Below, one piece after another: positions 24,542-34,119 of a DNA stretch of 45,821 nucleotides (the stretch's first letter is position 1; each line of letters begins with the position of its first letter). This DNA comes from an uncultured Erysipelotrichaceae bacterium (GTDB lineage: Bacteria > Bacillota_I > Bacilli_A > Erysipelotrichales > Erysipelotrichaceae). The notes beneath the pieces were generated by a model. It saw only the letters and a program-made list of their open reading frames with translations. It had not been told where the DNA came from and made no database searches. Where the stretch lies: the NCBI GenBank assembly GCA_949289855.1, contig CASEPS010000028.1, forward strand, positions 1 to 45,821, read 5' to 3'. A program made the translations under genes and the position numbers.

Positions 24542-26065
24542 ATGAAGAAATGTAAAACATGGCTGATGACGGCAGTGATGGCATTTGCAGTGATGATTGC
24601 TTCGGCAGTTCCTGCATTTGCGGAAGATGACAAGAGTCTTCTTGATGAGATCAAAGAGCGTGGCGTTCTGGTAGTTGGTACATCACCAGACTTCCCGCCA
24701 AGTGAATTCATCGATCCATCCAAAACCGGACAGGACCAGTACGTTGGCAGTGATATGGAACTGGCAAGATACATTGCGGAAAAACTCGGGGTGGAGTTAC
24801 AGATTGAGGCGAGCAGTTTCGATACGGTACTTGCCAATATTTCTACCGGCCAGATTGATCTTGCGATTACCGGACTTGCCTATACGCCAGCCCGGGCAGA
24901 GTCCATGGAGATGTCCATTGGTTACAATGTGGATGAAGAGTCAGAATCCAGTGGGCATGGCATATTGATCCGTGCCGAGGATGCGGAAACATATACATCC
25001 TTTGAAGCACTGGATGGAGCAAAGATTGCAGCCCAGACGGGTTCTCTGCAGGAAATGTTCACAAAGGACCAGCTGCCAAATTGTGAAATCCAGAGTATTT
25101 CCTCCATCGATGATGGGGTGGCATTATTGAAGAATGGTACAGTGGATGGTGTAGCTTCTGCCTGGACAACCGGAAACCAGTATGTGACAAACAATCCGGA
25201 ACTTGCCATGATGGAACAGAAGTTTGACAACACGGAAGAATATGCCGGCACAAGAGTTGGTGCGCCAAAGGGTGAGACAGAACTGATTGAAGCTGTCAAT
25301 GATATTCTTGAAGAAGTCAATGAACTCGGACTGTATGAACAGTGGTCTGATGAGGCAATTGAGCTCAACAATTCCCTGACCTCTGTTGATTCCAGCGGTG
25401 GTTTCTTCTCTACCTGTGTACAGATTGTACAGGAGTACTGGGGACTGTTGTTACAGGGGTTGTTAATTACCCTTGGTCTTGCGGCGGTGACGGTATTGTT
25501 TGGTACACTGATCGGTTCAGTTGTTGCCTTCCTCTATCTTTTGAAAAATCCGATTACACACTTCATCTGCACAGCCTATGTTGAAGTGCTGAGAGGTACA
25601 CCGTTGCTGTTACAGCTCTGGCTGTTTATCACCGTGTTCTCTACGCTGACCGGTGGTGAAATGCCAATGCTTGTCAGTGTCATCATCGCCCTGATTATCA
25701 ATTCCAGTGCGTATGTAGCAGAAATTATCCGTTCTGGTTTACAGTCTGTGGACAAAGGACAGACAGAGGCAGCCAAGTCTCTTGGCATGAGCAACAAGAA
25801 TACAATGCTCAAGATCATCATGCCACAGGCTGTCAAGAATATTCTTCCTGCCCTTGGTAATGAATTCATTTCCATGGTCAAGGAAACATCTCTTGCGTCC
25901 ACGTTCTTCATCGGTGAACTGATGACGGTCAACAGTGTGATCAAATCCGCCATTTACAAGTCTATTGAACCACTTGTGATTGTCGGTATCATCTACTTCA
26001 TCGTAACATTCACATTATCCAAGTTTGTTAAATACATTGAAAGGAGGATGAGTGTCAGTGACTAA
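24542..26065 (+). CDS. Polar amino acid ABC importer: binding protein-permease fusion
   Basis: A 507-residue fusion of the GlnH and GlnP types. A signal peptide (1-27, ending PAFA) is followed by a family 3 solute-binding domain (about 33-265: [42 protein letters not shown]). A permease then runs from about 290 to 507 with the EAA loop ([27 protein letters not shown]). Such fusions tether the receptor to its own channel, as in lactococcal GlnP. ATG 24542 follows AAGGGAG; the longer frame from 24494 starts inside the terminator. The T-box suggests the substrate may be the amino acid of the specifier (arginine, if CGT is right). ATPase and peptidase genes follow. Confidence 0.9.
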   Translation: MKKCKTWLMTAVMAFAVMIASAVPAFAEDDKSLLDEIKERGVLVVGTSPDFPPSEFIDPSKTGQDQYVGSDMELARYIAEKLGVELQIEASSFDTVLANISTGQIDLAITGLAYTPARAESMEMSIGYNVDEESESSGHGILIRAEDAETYTSFEALDGAKIAAQTGSLQEMFTKDQLPNCEIQSISSIDDGVALLKNGTVDGVASAWTTGNQYVTNNPELAMMEQKFDNTEEYAGTRVGAPKGETELIEAVNDILEEVNELGLYEQWSDEAIELNNSLTSVDSSGGFFSTCVQIVQEYWGLLLQGLLITLGLAAVTVLFGTLIGSVVAFLYLLKNPITHFICTAYVEVLRGTPLLLQLWLFITVFSTLTGGEMPMLVSVIIALIINSSAYVAEIIRSGLQSVDKGQTEAAKSLGMSNKNTMLKIIMPQAVKNILPALGNEFISMVKETSLASTFFIGELMTVNSVIKSAIYKSIEPLVIVGIIYFIVTFTLSKFVKYIERRMSVSD

Positions 26066-26795
26066 CGAAGCATTGATTCAGGTAGTTGATCTCTATAAGA
26101 AGTTTGGTGACCTGGAAGTATTGAAAGGCGTCAGCGAAGAGATTCATAAAGGAGAGGTAGTTTCTATCATCGGTCCTTCCGGTAGTGGCAAGTCCACATT
26201 CCTGAGATGTCTCAATTTGCTGGAGAAACCGGATTCCGGCAGCGTTATCTTTGAGGGGGTGGACATTACCAAAAAGAATATCGATATTGACAAGCATCGT
26301 CAGAAGATGGGCATGATCTTCCAGCACTTCAATGTATTTCCACATCTGACCGTATTGGAAAATATCACCCTTGCCCCAACGCTTGAGCTTGGTATTTCCA
26401 AAAAGGAAGCAGAAGAAAAGGCATGTGAACTGCTCGACATGGTTGGACTTCTCGACAAGAAGGATGAATATCCACGGAAACTTTCCGGTGGTCAGAAGCA
26501 GCGTCTTGCGATTGTAAGAGCTCTTGCTATGAACCCGGATGTACTGTTGATGGATGAACCGACATCTGCCCTTGATCCGGAAATGGTCAAGGATGTATTG
26601 GAAGTCATCAGAAATCTTGCCAAACAGGGTATGACAATTGTTATCGTTACCCATGAAATGGCATTTGCCCGGGAAATCAGTAACCGCGTCCTGTTCATGG
26701 ATGGTGGTATTATTCAGGAAGAAGGTACACCACAGGAAGTCTTTGGCAATCCAAAGAATCCACGTACGATCAGCTTCCTGAGCAAGGTTCTATAA
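26052..26795 (+). CDS. Polar amino acid ABC importer ATPase (GlnQ/ArtP type)
   Basis: A 247-residue ATPase of the polar amino acid uptake family. Walker [10 protein letters not shown] lies at about 39-47, signature LSGGQKQR near 144-151, Walker [17 protein letters not shown] near 166-181, and H-loop VTHEM. It completes the importer with the upstream fusion protein, whose end it overlaps by 14 bases. No ATG fits. GTG 26052 or GTG 26058 is the start, with AAGGAGGA 4 or 10 bases upstream, so the exact N terminus is uncertain. Confidence 0.92.
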   Translation: MSVTNEALIQVVDLYKKFGDLEVLKGVSEEIHKGEVVSIIGPSGSGKSTFLRCLNLLEKPDSGSVIFEGVDITKKNIDIDKHRQKMGMIFQHFNVFPHLTVLENITLAPTLELGISKKEAEEKACELLDMVGLLDKKDEYPRKLSGGQKQRLAIVRALAMNPDVLLMDEPTSALDPEMVKDVLEVIRNLAKQGMTIVIVTHEMAFAREISNRVLFMDGGIIQEEGTPQEVFGNPKNPRTISFLSKVL

Positions 26796-26809
26796 GAAGG
26801 AGAAATGAA

Positions 26810-28477
26810 ATGAAGACAACATTTACGTATGATCATTATTATGACTATGAAGAATTGACAAATTGTCTCAAACAGCTTTGTGAAACATATCCGGATCTGA
26901 TGAAGATGGAAAGCATCTGTGAAAGCGAAGAAGGCAAACAGGTATGGGCAGTGACCATTGCCAAAGGTGATGACACAAAGAAACCGGCCTTCTATATGGA
27001 TGGCAATCACCATGCCGGAGAAGTGACAGGTTCCATGGAATGCATGCACTTCATCGATACCATTGTTACAAACAATGCCGAAGCGTCTGTTGCAAAGCTT
27101 CTTGCCAAAAATACTATCTATGTCATCCCAAAGATTTCTCCAGATGGTTCAGATACGTACCTGCATACATCTGAGAAGCTGCGTTCTGTCAACCGGATGT
27201 ATCCGCTCAAAAATCTGGATGACGGCCTGCATGCGGCTGATATAGATCACAATGGCATCCAGGCAATGATGCGTGTCAAAACACCATATGGTGCATGGAA
27301 GAAGAAGCCTGGCAGTGATTTCCTGATGACAAAGCGTATGCCGGATGATACAGAAGGTGAATTCTATAATATCTATCCGGAAGGTGTTGTACAGAACTAT
27401 GATGGACTGCATATCACCATCGGTACAGAGAAGTGGGGTCTTGATTTCAACAGAAACTATCCATTTGGCTGGTTTACAGAATACCGTCAGCCAGGTGCTG
27501 GCAAATATCCGCTTTCCAATCCGGAAAACAAGGCGGTTGCGGACTTTGTCATCGCCCATCCTAATATTGTTACGGCATTGACAATGCATACAAGTGGTGG
27601 CGTGCTCTGCTATCCTCCGGGAACTATGCCAAGTGACAAGGCAGACCAGGAAGATATGCGTATGTATAAAGAAATCGGACTGATGGCAACAGAAGAAATG
27701 AAATATCCGGTTGTCAACATCTTCGATAATTTCCTGGCGGATAATGTCAACTACTCCAGTGGTGCTTTCGATGACTGGTGCTACCATACCCAGGGTATTC
27801 CAACCTATACGGTAGAGCTGTGGAATCTCAGTGAACGTGCCGGCTGTCCAAACCAGTGGCCTGTCAAGCGTGACAAGAGCGATGCTGAGAAGGAAGAGGA
27901 ATACGCAAAGGAAATGGCCTGGATTCAGCAAAACTGCCCGGACAAGATTCTGCCCTGGACTGCGGTTGAACATCCACAGCTTGGCGAAGTAGAAATTGGT
28001 GGTGTTGACTTCAAGTTTACTTTCCAGAATTGTCCGAACAACTTCCTTCTGCAGGAAATGGAAAAGACAACAGCATTTGCTTTACGCCATGCCAATGTCC
28101 TGCCTGAGCTGAAGATTGAAAAAGTAGAGACAGAAAAGCTTGGGGATGGTCTTTACCAGGTAAAGGCAGTTGTTGCCAACCGCGGTTATCTGCCTACCTA
28201 TGTATGCAATGAAGCAAAGCATGTACAGGTGGATAAGAAGCTGACGGTTTCCCTCACAGGAGCTGAAATTGTTTCTTCTTCCAAACCGGTTGAGTCACTG
28301 TCTGGTTTCTTCAATGTGAAGACAGGGTTCCGGTATTATGGTATTCAGACAGACAACTATGATCCATGTGTCAAGGCAATGACATGGGTTGTCAAAGCAG
28401 AAGAGGGAACAGATGTGACTGTATGCATGGAAAGCGAAAAGTGCGGTACGGTCAGCGAAACAGTAAAACTGAACTAA
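26810..28477 (+). CDS. M14 family zinc carboxypeptidase
   Basis: A 555-residue metallopeptidase of family M14. Zinc ligands are H68 and E71 (DGNHHAGE) and H260 (LTMHTSGG); the catalytic glutamate is E336 (YTVELWN). FNRNYPFGW near 220-228 is the substrate-binding Asn-Arg region. The last 120 residues are beta-rich and probably an accessory domain. No signal peptide is visible, so it should work in the cytosol. It starts 14 bases after the ATPase gene with AAGGAGAA before the ATG, so it shares the T-box and candidate CodY control. Its placement suggests that it releases C-terminal amino acids from imported peptides. Confidence 0.88.
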   Translation: MKTTFTYDHYYDYEELTNCLKQLCETYPDLMKMESICESEEGKQVWAVTIAKGDDTKKPAFYMDGNHHAGEVTGSMECMHFIDTIVTNNAEASVAKLLAKNTIYVIPKISPDGSDTYLHTSEKLRSVNRMYPLKNLDDGLHAADIDHNGIQAMMRVKTPYGAWKKKPGSDFLMTKRMPDDTEGEFYNIYPEGVVQNYDGLHITIGTEKWGLDFNRNYPFGWFTEYRQPGAGKYPLSNPENKAVADFVIAHPNIVTALTMHTSGGVLCYPPGTMPSDKADQEDMRMYKEIGLMATEEMKYPVVNIFDNFLADNVNYSSGAFDDWCYHTQGIPTYTVELWNLSERAGCPNQWPVKRDKSDAEKEEEYAKEMAWIQQNCPDKILPWTAVEHPQLGEVEIGGVDFKFTFQNCPNNFLLQEMEKTTAFALRHANVLPELKIEKVETEKLGDGLYQVKAVVANRGYLPTYVCNEAKHVQVDKKLTVSLTGAEIVSSSKPVESLSGFFNVKTGFRYYGIQTDNYDPCVKAMTWVVKAEEGTDVTVCMESEKCGTVSETVKLN

Positions 28478-28483
28478 ACGATG

Positions 28484-28506
28484 AAAGCCGGATTTCTCCG
28501 GCTTTT
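28484..28506. terminator. Bidirectional terminator, carboxypeptidase and GH3 genes
   Basis: Stem AAAGCCGG / CCGGCTTT with a 6-nt loop and a T-run on the plus strand. It lies between convergent stops at 28477 and 28508. Confidence 0.75.
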
Positions 28507-28507
28507 G

Positions 28508-30874
28508 TCATTTCTGGGATAGCTTTTGTCTCTGGCTTTTGAGAATGGCATCGAGAATCCTGAGACAGCTTGTCTCCAGTTCTTCTTTTGTAAACACACC
28601 GCGCTGGTAGTCATTTTTCAACAGAATCACATCTGCTTTATTGCCGGGCATGATGAGATCATTGCCAGCATGAATGGCTTTGCCGTGTCTTGCATGCCCA
28701 AGGCCAATCGAGAACCAGTCGGACATCACAACACCCTGATAGCCCCATTCCTTGCGCAGAATGGTTGTACATAAGGCATAGCTGTTTGCGGTATACGTGC
28801 CATTGAGTCTGTTGTAGGAAGTCATGACACCATGTGGTTTTCCTTCACGGATGGCAATGGCAAAAGGTTTGAGGTAGATTTCCCGCAAGGTGCGCTCATC
28901 AACGATGGAATTGGAAAGGGAACGTGCAGTTTCCCGGTTGTTTGCGGCAAAGTGTTTGATGACGGCATAACAGCCTTTGTGGCTTTCTACACCACGGATG
29001 ATGGCAGCTGCACATTTACCAGAAACAAGTGGATCTTCTGAAAAGTATTCATAGTTTCTTCCACAGAGTGGATTGCGGTGAATATTGACAGCAGGTCCCA
29101 GCCAGAATGTACAGCCATACTCTTCCATCTCCTCACCGATGGCAGTACCGATTTCTTCCAGCAATTGCGTGTTCCATGTTGCCCCGAGTACAATTTCACA
29201 TGGCCAGGCAGTCGCATACTGGTAACATAACTGTTCTTTGTCGGAAGCTTTTGTGTGATGTGTCAGCTTTCCGTTTTTTGTTTTTGCATATGTGTTATCA
29301 ATTCTTAAACCGGCAGGACCATCCGCAAAGCTGATGGACGCAATGCCTTTGTCATACAGCATTTCGGTTGTGCATCCACATGACCCGGGTAGGGCATATT
29401 TGCGTTTGTATGATTCCATGCCATCTCCCACAACAAGGTGGAACATTTCATTGAGACTGAGTGAGGAAAGCTTGTCTTTGGCAAGGGCAGAGAATTGTTC
29501 TTTACCTGTATGGTTTATAACCGACAGGGAAGAAGGGTCGATTTCCCATGTTGGAACAGTTACATCGTAAGATTGAGGTCTTGTTTTCAATGTTTCAAAG
29601 TTCTTATCCTGATAGATGGTATGACATTGTTCTGTCGCAATGGATGATTTAAGGGAAAGTGCTGCACATGGTGTAAGACACATAGCATTTTCACCAAGGG
29701 AGAGGATGTAGTTTCCTGCTTCGAGAATCCATGTGGCATTTGCTTTGTCATATGCAGCAAGGTCATAGAGGGAAAAGGAAAGCTGTACTGTTTCTGTTTC
29801 CTGTGGCGAGAGTTTCTTTGTTTTGGCAAATGCTACAAGCATATGTGCTTCCCGGTCAAGTGTTACACCAGGGCATGCACAATAGAGCTGCACGACATGT
29901 TGTCCTTCATATGTATGACCGGTATTTGTGACCGTGCAATGAATGGTGACGTTGTCTTTGTCTATGGCAAGGTCATCAAATTGCGTCTTGAATGCTGTAT
30001 AGGATAGCCCATAGCCAAATGGATATTGGACAGGTTTATGGAACGAGGTGAAGTAGCGGTAGCCGACATAGATACCTTCGCGGTATACTTCTTCTCTTTT
30101 CTTTGCAAAGTCATCCGCAAAAGGAATGGCATGCAGGGAAGTGACCCAGGTGTCAGTCAGTCTGCCGGATGGTGTTGTTTTACCAGTGAGTATGTCTGCC
30201 AGGGCGTTGCCGCCTTCCATGCCACACTGGCCAATATACAGGATGGCATGAATGCCTTTGATGTGGTTGAGCAAAGAGACATCGATGGAACAGCCGGCGT
30301 TGATCACAATGATGGTTTTTGCATAAGACGCAGCGCACGTTTTGATGTTGGCAATTTCTTCTTCATGGAGGTAGTAACTGCCTCTTTCCGCTTTGCGGTC
30401 ACTGCCTTCACCAGCCTGACGCACAATGGCATAGATGCATATATCGGTATGGCTGTTTCGGATATCATCGGCACTGATCAAAGGACCGCATGGCAAAGAG
30501 AAGGTTGCTGAGGTAATGTTGATGAGACCTTCTTTTGTGCGGGAGATGTATCTTGTGATGAGGGAATGGTCATAGTATTCCCTTGCATTTGTATAGACTG
30601 TGCGGCAGCGGGTGAGCCAGCTGTTTGTTGTGATGGTGAAACCGGCATTTTCAAGACCTTCTCTGATATTGACGGCATGGCGTTCATTGACTTCACCTGA
30701 ACCGGTTCCTCCTTTTGTTGTATATTCAGCACCCATGCCAAAAAGAGCGATGGGACATGGCTGGATGGGCAAAGCACCATCATTTTTCAAAAGGACAATG
30801 CCTTCTGCTGCGCTGGTGCGGGCGAGTTCGTTGTGACGGATTTCCATTGGGGAAGGTGATGCGCGGTGTGTCAT
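28508..30874 (-). CDS. GH3 beta-glycosidase with inverted domain order
   Basis: A 788-residue glycoside hydrolase family 3 enzyme, probably a beta-glucosidase or beta-xylosidase. The catalytic barrel is at the C-terminal end (about 500-788): GPAGLRIDN, GPAVNIHRNPLCGRNYEYFSEDP, KHFAANNRE, with nucleophile D719 in VVMSDW. The domain usually found second (EGIVLLKNDGALPI, then FGYGLSYTAF and a fibronectin-like part) comes first, at about 20-400. The same inverted order is known from some rumen and gut GH3 enzymes. No signal peptide: it is likely cytosolic. ATG 30874 follows AAGGAGG; the longer frame has no ribosome site. It lies 16 bases after nnr, in one operon. Confidence 0.88.
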   Translation of the reverse strand: MTHRASPSPMEIRHNELARTSAAEGIVLLKNDGALPIQPCPIALFGMGAEYTTKGGTGSGEVNERHAVNIREGLENAGFTITTNSWLTRCRTVYTNAREYYDHSLITRYISRTKEGLINITSATFSLPCGPLISADDIRNSHTDICIYAIVRQAGEGSDRKAERGSYYLHEEEIANIKTCAASYAKTIIVINAGCSIDVSLLNHIKGIHAILYIGQCGMEGGNALADILTGKTTPSGRLTDTWVTSLHAIPFADDFAKKREEVYREGIYVGYRYFTSFHKPVQYPFGYGLSYTAFKTQFDDLAIDKDNVTIHCTVTNTGHTYEGQHVVQLYCACPGVTLDREAHMLVAFAKTKKLSPQETETVQLSFSLYDLAAYDKANATWILEAGNYILSLGENAMCLTPCAALSLKSSIATEQCHTIYQDKNFETLKTRPQSYDVTVPTWEIDPSSLSVINHTGKEQFSALAKDKLSSLSLNEMFHLVVGDGMESYKRKYALPGSCGCTTEMLYDKGIASISFADGPAGLRIDNTYAKTKNGKLTHHTKASDKEQLCYQYATAWPCEIVLGATWNTQLLEEIGTAIGEEMEEYGCTFWLGPAVNIHRNPLCGRNYEYFSEDPLVSGKCAAAIIRGVESHKGCYAVIKHFAANNRETARSLSNSIVDERTLREIYLKPFAIAIREGKPHGVMTSYNRLNGTYTANSYALCTTILRKEWGYQGVVMSDWFSIGLGHARHGKAIHAGNDLIMPGNKADVILLKNDYQRGVFTKEELETSCLRILDAILKSQRQKLSQK

Positions 30875-30890
30875 ATTGCCTCCTTGATGA

Positions 30891-32354
30891 TCAGAAATGA
30901 TGTTTGAAGAATTGTTCATCCATGATGGATGGGTAAGAATTAAGGTCAAAGTTCTGCATGGACTTCGTTTCACATCCTTTTTCTGCTATCCATCCATGAA
31001 GCCATACAGCAGAGATGATGGCAGTGAATAAAGCTTTATATAGCGGAATGAGACCGGTAAGTATGCCGGTGAGAACATCCCCGCTGCCAGCAGTCGCAAG
31101 AGCCTGACAGCCAGACTGGTTGATATAGGTTTTCCCATCTGGTGCAGCAACGATGGTATGTGGTCCTTTTAAAACAATGTACACATTCCATGTCTTTGCG
31201 AAGTCCGTGGCACAGGCAAAGCGGTTTTTCTGTATTTCGGAAACCGGTTTGTTTACCAGTGCGGCAAATTCACCAATGTGTGGGGTCAGGATGACAGGTA
31301 CTTTGACAAATTGCAGGATGTAGTAGTTGTGCTCAAGAAGCCGCAGTGCTTCAGCATCAAGGACTACCGGGCATGTAGCATTTTGTAATACCAGGTCCAG
31401 CAGTTCTGCTTTTTTAGAGAAGTTTGTACAGCCACTGCCAAAGGAAACGGCCTTTACCTGTTTGAGCATGGGGATGATGACGTCCTGCATGTTGTTTTCG
31501 TTATAGGGATGGAAGACAGGGGTGATGAAGCGGGTTGCGGCGAGCGGATAAATACTGTCGGGACATGCGGCAAGAACATAGGATGCGCCGGTTGTTTTTG
31601 CGCCAAGGATGTTGAGCATCAATGCTCCGGCCATGCCATAGCTGCCGGCAATGATACCGCATTTTCCAAATGTGCCTTTGTAGGCATCGTCCTGTTTCTT
31701 TGGAAATGCTTGAAAGAAGAGGTCTTCGTTCATTTCCGGATAGAAGTCATTGCTATGCATGGGGATATGTAAAGACAACACTTCTGCTTTTGCAAAAAGA
31801 TGATGGTCTTTGCGTAACATATGGAATGGTTTATAGCAGCATAGGGCAAAGGTGATGTCAGAACGGATGGCATCTTCATCGAAGTTTCCACTGTCTGCTT
31901 CAGCCCCGCTGTTGATGTCAATGCTGTAGACGCATGCCTTTGCTGCATTGACTTTCTGGCACAGCGAACGGATGTTGTCCTTTAACTTGCCATGATAGGA
32001 AAAACCATAGATGGCATCGATGATGATGTCGCTTTCCTCTATTAAAGCATCCGCATTCTTCATTGGTTTTTTCATGCGGCGTGGCACTTTGGAGTATGCG
32101 GAAAGTGCTTCTTTTGAAGAAGGCTTTCCATCTGGTGTAACAATGGAAATACAATAGTCTTTTAAAATTCTTGCAAGCACAAAGCCATCGCCACCATTGT
32201 TGCCTTTGCCACAGAGGATCAGTATTTTCTTTTCTTTATCAAGGTGTGGAATGATTGCTTCAGCAAGTGCCTGACCTGCTTTTTCCATCAGTTCTTCATT
32301 GGAATAACCGGAGTTTTGTTCTATCTCACGCATTCCTTTGGTGTGTATGATCAT
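30891..32354 (-). CDS. nnr: Bifunctional NAD(P)H-hydrate epimerase/dehydratase
   Basis: A 487-residue fusion repairing damaged NAD(P)HX. Residues 1-215 are the epimerase (YjeF_N): NSGYSNEELMEKAG, LCGKGNNGGDGFVLARIL, and SDIIIDAIYGFSYHGKL. Residues about 225-487 are the ADP-dependent dehydratase of the ribokinase fold: GKCGIIAGSYGMAGA, LTPHIGEFAAL, and ATAGSGDVLTGILTGLI. The fused form is usual in bacteria. ATG 32354 lies after GGAAGGAAA; an open frame continuing another 253 codons upstream is only the mirror of the Lys-rich repeats on the other strand. It is the first gene of an operon with GH3. Confidence 0.92.
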   Translation of the reverse strand: MIIHTKGMREIEQNSGYSNEELMEKAGQALAEAIIPHLDKEKKILILCGKGNNGGDGFVLARILKDYCISIVTPDGKPSSKEALSAYSKVPRRMKKPMKNADALIEESDIIIDAIYGFSYHGKLKDNIRSLCQKVNAAKACVYSIDINSGAEADSGNFDEDAIRSDITFALCCYKPFHMLRKDHHLFAKAEVLSLHIPMHSNDFYPEMNEDLFFQAFPKKQDDAYKGTFGKCGIIAGSYGMAGALMLNILGAKTTGASYVLAACPDSIYPLAATRFITPVFHPYNENNMQDVIIPMLKQVKAVSFGSGCTNFSKKAELLDLVLQNATCPVVLDAEALRLLEHNYYILQFVKVPVILTPHIGEFAALVNKPVSEIQKNRFACATDFAKTWNVYIVLKGPHTIVAAPDGKTYINQSGCQALATAGSGDVLTGILTGLIPLYKALFTAIISAVWLHGWIAEKGCETKSMQNFDLNSYPSIMDEQFFKHHF

Positions 32355-32493
32355 AAATAGGTTTCCTTCCGCAACAATCTTATCATGATGTTTGAGACTT
32401 TGATATAGCAGGAAAACAAAGTGAAGAAGTGACTTTTTTTGAAAAAAGTTTGTGAAAATGTATGGAAAATGGCTTGAATAACGGGAAAAATGA

Positions 32494-32520
32494 TTGAAAA
32501 AATGAAAGAAATGATATAAT
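32494..32520 (+). promoter_or_regulatory. Promoter of the H1-like gene
   Basis: TTGAAA (32494-32499) and TATAAT (32515-32520) with a short 15-bp spacer, 26 bases before ATG 32547. The 192 bases between this gene and nnr hold little else. Confidence 0.5.
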
Positions 32521-32546
32521 AAAGCATATTCAAGGGAGGTATGAAC

Positions 32547-33116
32547 ATGCCAGCAAAGAAAACTGCAGCAGCTGCCGAAACTGAAACAAAAGAAACGGTA
32601 AAGAAGACTGCTGCCAAGAAGACAACTGCAACAAAGAAAACTGCAGCTGCAAAGAAGACTACAGCAGCAAGTGCAACAGATACAGAAACAAAGACAACTG
32701 CAAAGAAGGCTGCTGCCAAAAAGACTACTGCAGCGAAGAAGACAACTGCAACAAAGAAGACAACAGCGAAGAAGACAACAACAAAGAAGGCTGTCAAGGC
32801 TGAAGAGCCAAGTGCTGTTGTAAACAAGAAGTCTGTTCAGGATTATATCGACATTATCAACTGGAAGAAGGGTGAAGCCAATGGTATGGACTGGCTCTAT
32901 ATCGAAGTCAAGGCTGATGATCTTCTGACTGAAGTTGAAGCAGGTGTTGATAACCTTTCTACAGTATGCGAAGCTATTCAGAGCTGCATGCTTGAAGGTG
33001 ATACATTTGTTGTGGACTCTGCTGCTGATGGCAAGGTTGATCCAGCACTCACAGTGCGTTACTACTGCGATAACCTGAGCCCAGAACGCAAAAAGTATTC
33101 CGAAGTCAATCACTGA
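32547..33116 (+). CDS. Histone H1-like Lys/Ala/Thr-rich protein with C-terminal globular domain
   Basis: A 189-residue protein in two parts. Residues 1-88 are an imperfect repeat of A-K-K-T-T/A units with little else, strongly basic and disordered, like the tail of histone H1 or bacterial H1-like proteins that coat DNA. Residues about 95-189 form an acidic, apparently globular domain (SVQDYIDIINWKKGEANGMD, VDNLSTVCEAIQSCMLEGD, ALTVRYYCDNLS). I do not recognise this second domain. ATG 32547 rather than 32541 is chosen because AGGGAGG is then seven bases away. DNA or RNA binding is inferred from composition. The repeats may vary in length between strains. Confidence 0.7.
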   Translation: MPAKKTAAAAETETKETVKKTAAKKTTATKKTAAAKKTTAASATDTETKTTAKKAAAKKTTAAKKTTATKKTTAKKTTTKKAVKAEEPSAVVNKKSVQDYIDIINWKKGEANGMDWLYIEVKADDLLTEVEAGVDNLSTVCEAIQSCMLEGDTFVVDSAADGKVDPALTVRYYCDNLSPERKKYSEVNH

Positions 33117-33132
33117 TTGTTGCGAACGCTAT

Positions 33133-33154
33133 GCCGGCAATTTGCCGGCTTTTT
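33133..33154 (+). terminator. Terminator after H1-like gene
   Basis: GCCGGC / GCCGGC hairpin, loop AATTT, then TTTTT, 16 bases after the stop. Confidence 0.75.
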
Positions 33155-33247
33155 ATTATTGTCGTATTTCATGCATTTTACTATTTTTTGATTTTCGTAA
33201 TATAACCTGTATTGGAAAAAAGAAATTTGAAAAAGCTAATGTTTTCT

Positions 33248-33276
33248 TTGGCACTCATTTCACATATTGCTAAAAT
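33248..33276 (+). promoter_or_regulatory. Promoter of the AT-rich orphan gene
   Basis: -35 TTGGCA (33248-33253), 17-bp spacer, -10 TAAAAT (33271-33276). The gene begins 50 bases downstream with GAAGGAG before it. Confidence 0.7.
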
Positions 33277-33326
33277 GTGAGAAAAAAAGTTTTTGAAAAC
33301 CAAAGATTCGTTAGAAGGAGAAACCT

Positions 33327-34082
33327 ATGTATCTGAAACAAATGCTTGAGAAAATGCCTTTGGATATTCTTGAAGAACAATGCGATAAATTGTGGAAGGA
33401 GAAAGGCGTTTATTTTTCTGTATTAGCTCTTAGTAAATTGCGTGACGAATTGCTCAATACTCTTGATGCAAAGTCTGTTCCATGTACCTTCCTTGTATTT
33501 CCATTTAAAGAAGATGAAACTGAAGGAGATGAAGAAGTAATTTCAAAGGAAACGCTTAGAAGTATCGTCGTTTTTAACGAAGAAATTGAAGAACTATGTG
33601 AAAAGTATGGTAGAGAAAATCTTGTTAAAAATCTTAAAAACGATATAGCAGAAATTGATAGATTTCTTGCTATGAACACAATCCCGGAAACAGTGGAAGA
33701 TAAAGACTGGAGCGCGTTTATTCCAGATAACCTTTTAATTTATGATGCTCATTGGGATATGTTGTCTAACATGCAGATTTTTGCTGCTGATAAAGCGGTT
33801 TTTACGCCTCAACAAGGCAGAATTCTGGCTGCAGTTCTCTACGAAATATATGAAACTGGTTATACAAAGGATTCATTTCTCGAAAAATCGAAAGTTCAGA
33901 GAGAAATGACAGAATTTCTCAGTTCATTGCAAAATGAATCTCCAGAAGAATACGAGGAAGATTTTTCTGAAGAAGAAAAGGAAATTGAAAACAGAAAGAT
34001 ACAAGAAGAATATAGAAGAAGATTGTATAACCTCAAAGGATTTATGGGTGCATTAGTACAGATGCTGTCCGTAAATGATTAG
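33327..34082 (+). CDS. Hypothetical acidic protein, AT-rich
   Basis: A 251-residue soluble protein of unknown function. It is rich in Glu, Leu and Lys with several predicted helices; the segment 209-236 (EEYEEDFSEEEKEIENRKIQ...) is a charged helix, possibly coiled coil. The opening YLKQMLEKMPLDILEEQCDKLW faintly recalls DUF6557-type proteins, but I cannot confirm this. No catalytic motif, signal or membrane segment. Codon use differs from the neighbours (more TTT, AAA, TTA and GAA), which suggests transfer. It has its own promoter and no operon partner. Confidence 0.7.
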   Translation: MYLKQMLEKMPLDILEEQCDKLWKEKGVYFSVLALSKLRDELLNTLDAKSVPCTFLVFPFKEDETEGDEEVISKETLRSIVVFNEEIEELCEKYGRENLVKNLKNDIAEIDRFLAMNTIPETVEDKDWSAFIPDNLLIYDAHWDMLSNMQIFAADKAVFTPQQGRILAAVLYEIYETGYTKDSFLEKSKVQREMTEFLSSLQNESPEEYEEDFSEEEKEIENRKIQEEYRRRLYNLKGFMGALVQMLSVND

Positions 34083-34119
34083 AAAAAAGGTGGGCGATCT
34101 GAACCAATGCCAACCTTTA

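Noticed and set aside
32355-33113. Long minus-strand open frame extending the NAD(P)HX repair protein by 253 residues
   Set aside because: It is the mirror of the AKKTT repeats; no ribosome site, while ATG 32354 has one and begins where the family begins.
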